DNA from: Candidatus Obscuribacterales bacterium
GTDB lineage: Bacteria; Cyanobacteriota; Vampirovibrionia; Obscuribacterales; Obscuribacteraceae
NCBI GenBank assembly: GCA_021732025.1
Contig: JAKFVU010000080.1
Location: forward strand, 80,947 to 144,946
Length of the DNA stretch: 64,000 bases
Direction of reading: 5' to 3'
Shown here: one piece after another, positions 63,877 through 64,000 of the stretch
Numbering within the stretch: position 1 is the first letter of the stretch
Layout of the letters: each line of letters opens with the position of its first letter
Position numbers and translations under genes: made by a program
The notes under the pieces: generated by a model
Database searches by the model: none
The model's input: only the letters and a program-made list of their open reading frames with translations
What the model was told of the DNA's origin: nothing

Positions 63877-64000
63877 GTCCACTCTCTCCATCATCATCCT
63901 GCTCGCAGTCGCTGGTGTCATCGGCGGTGCCATCTTCTCCCCCAAGTTCCGCCAGCTCCTGCGCATCCGCGGCGGCAAGGCTGTCGACGCCGGCACCACC
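63877..64000 (+). CDS. PspA-like membrane-anchored coiled-coil protein (copy 2, cut by the window edge)
   Basis: Forty-one codons are visible. The protein is nearly identical to copy 1 over this stretch (four differences), including the membrane helix and the FSPKFRQLLRIRGGKAVDAG block. The last part is identical at the DNA level for 67 bases, so the duplication is recent or kept alike by gene conversion. AAAGGA lies eight bases before the ATG. The rest lies beyond the window. Confidence 0.75.

Noticed and set aside
1..64000. CRISPR arrays, tRNA or rRNA genes, insertion sequences or prophage structural genes
   Set aside because: I looked for regularly spaced repeats, cloverleaf arms, transposase motifs and terminal inverted repeats and found none that I could support by eye. 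Dedicated searches could still reveal a tRNA.

Overview
The window is bacterial chromosome, densely coded on both strands, with a diderm-type envelope implied by an Slt-type lytic transglycosylase, many signal peptides and Tad-type pilus proteins. Most genes are of medium GC. From about 52.2 kb to the right edge, protein genes shift to strongly C/G-ending codons. I see no rRNA, tRNA, CRISPR array or insertion sequence. The lineage cannot be fixed from these genes. The mix of TPR proteins, PHB-depolymerase-like esterases, Tad pilus proteins and many orphan proteins reminds me of Obscuribacterales (Vampirovibrionia/Melainabacteria), but that is a guess.

Layout. 0-4.7 kb: end of a Tad-like pilus gene block with two TadE-like proteins, a membrane protein and a very large TadG-like protein, closed by a terminator. 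4.7-10.5 kb: orphan DNA methyltransferase, Rieske oxygenase, and two paralogous secreted-type esterases around an HI0933-type flavoprotein. 10.8-20.5 kb: EF-hand protein, then two OmpR-type regulators and two closely related sensor kinases with accessory proteins. 20.9-25.3 kb: small and orphan genes around an S1-domain RNA-binding protein, all lacking Shine-Dalgarno sites and having T-rich, often hairpin-preceded leaders. 25.4-29.3 kb: MFS transporter, a probably transferred RibD/DHFR-like reductase, and hypothetical genes. 29.5-31.7 kb: an AbiE toxin-antitoxin pair whose toxin carries WYL-like and zinc-finger extensions. 31.8-38.0 kb: hypotheticals, a secreted TPR protein and a MoxR ATPase/VWA/membrane-protein operon. 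38.4-52.2 kb: secreted TPR-hydrolase fusion, GT-C-like membrane protein, guaA, phosphatase, GT87-like protein, DJ-1/PfpI protein, cysteine desulfurase, lytic transglycosylase and a DUF3343 protein.

52.2-64 kb: a GC-rich-codon block that starts with NAD kinase and a radical SAM enzyme and continues with small one-helix membrane proteins, a metallothionein-like 53-residue protein, a UPF0114 (YqhA) protein, a stand-alone M17 N-terminal domain, a 1072-residue TPM-domain protein and tandem PspA-like coiled-coil proteins, the second cut by the window edge. I read this as a highly expressed envelope/metal stress locus; that reading is inference.

A 38-bp palindrome occurs twice (18.5 and 40.3 kb), each time between convergent genes. 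It is probably a genome-wide bidirectional terminator or extragenic palindrome family.
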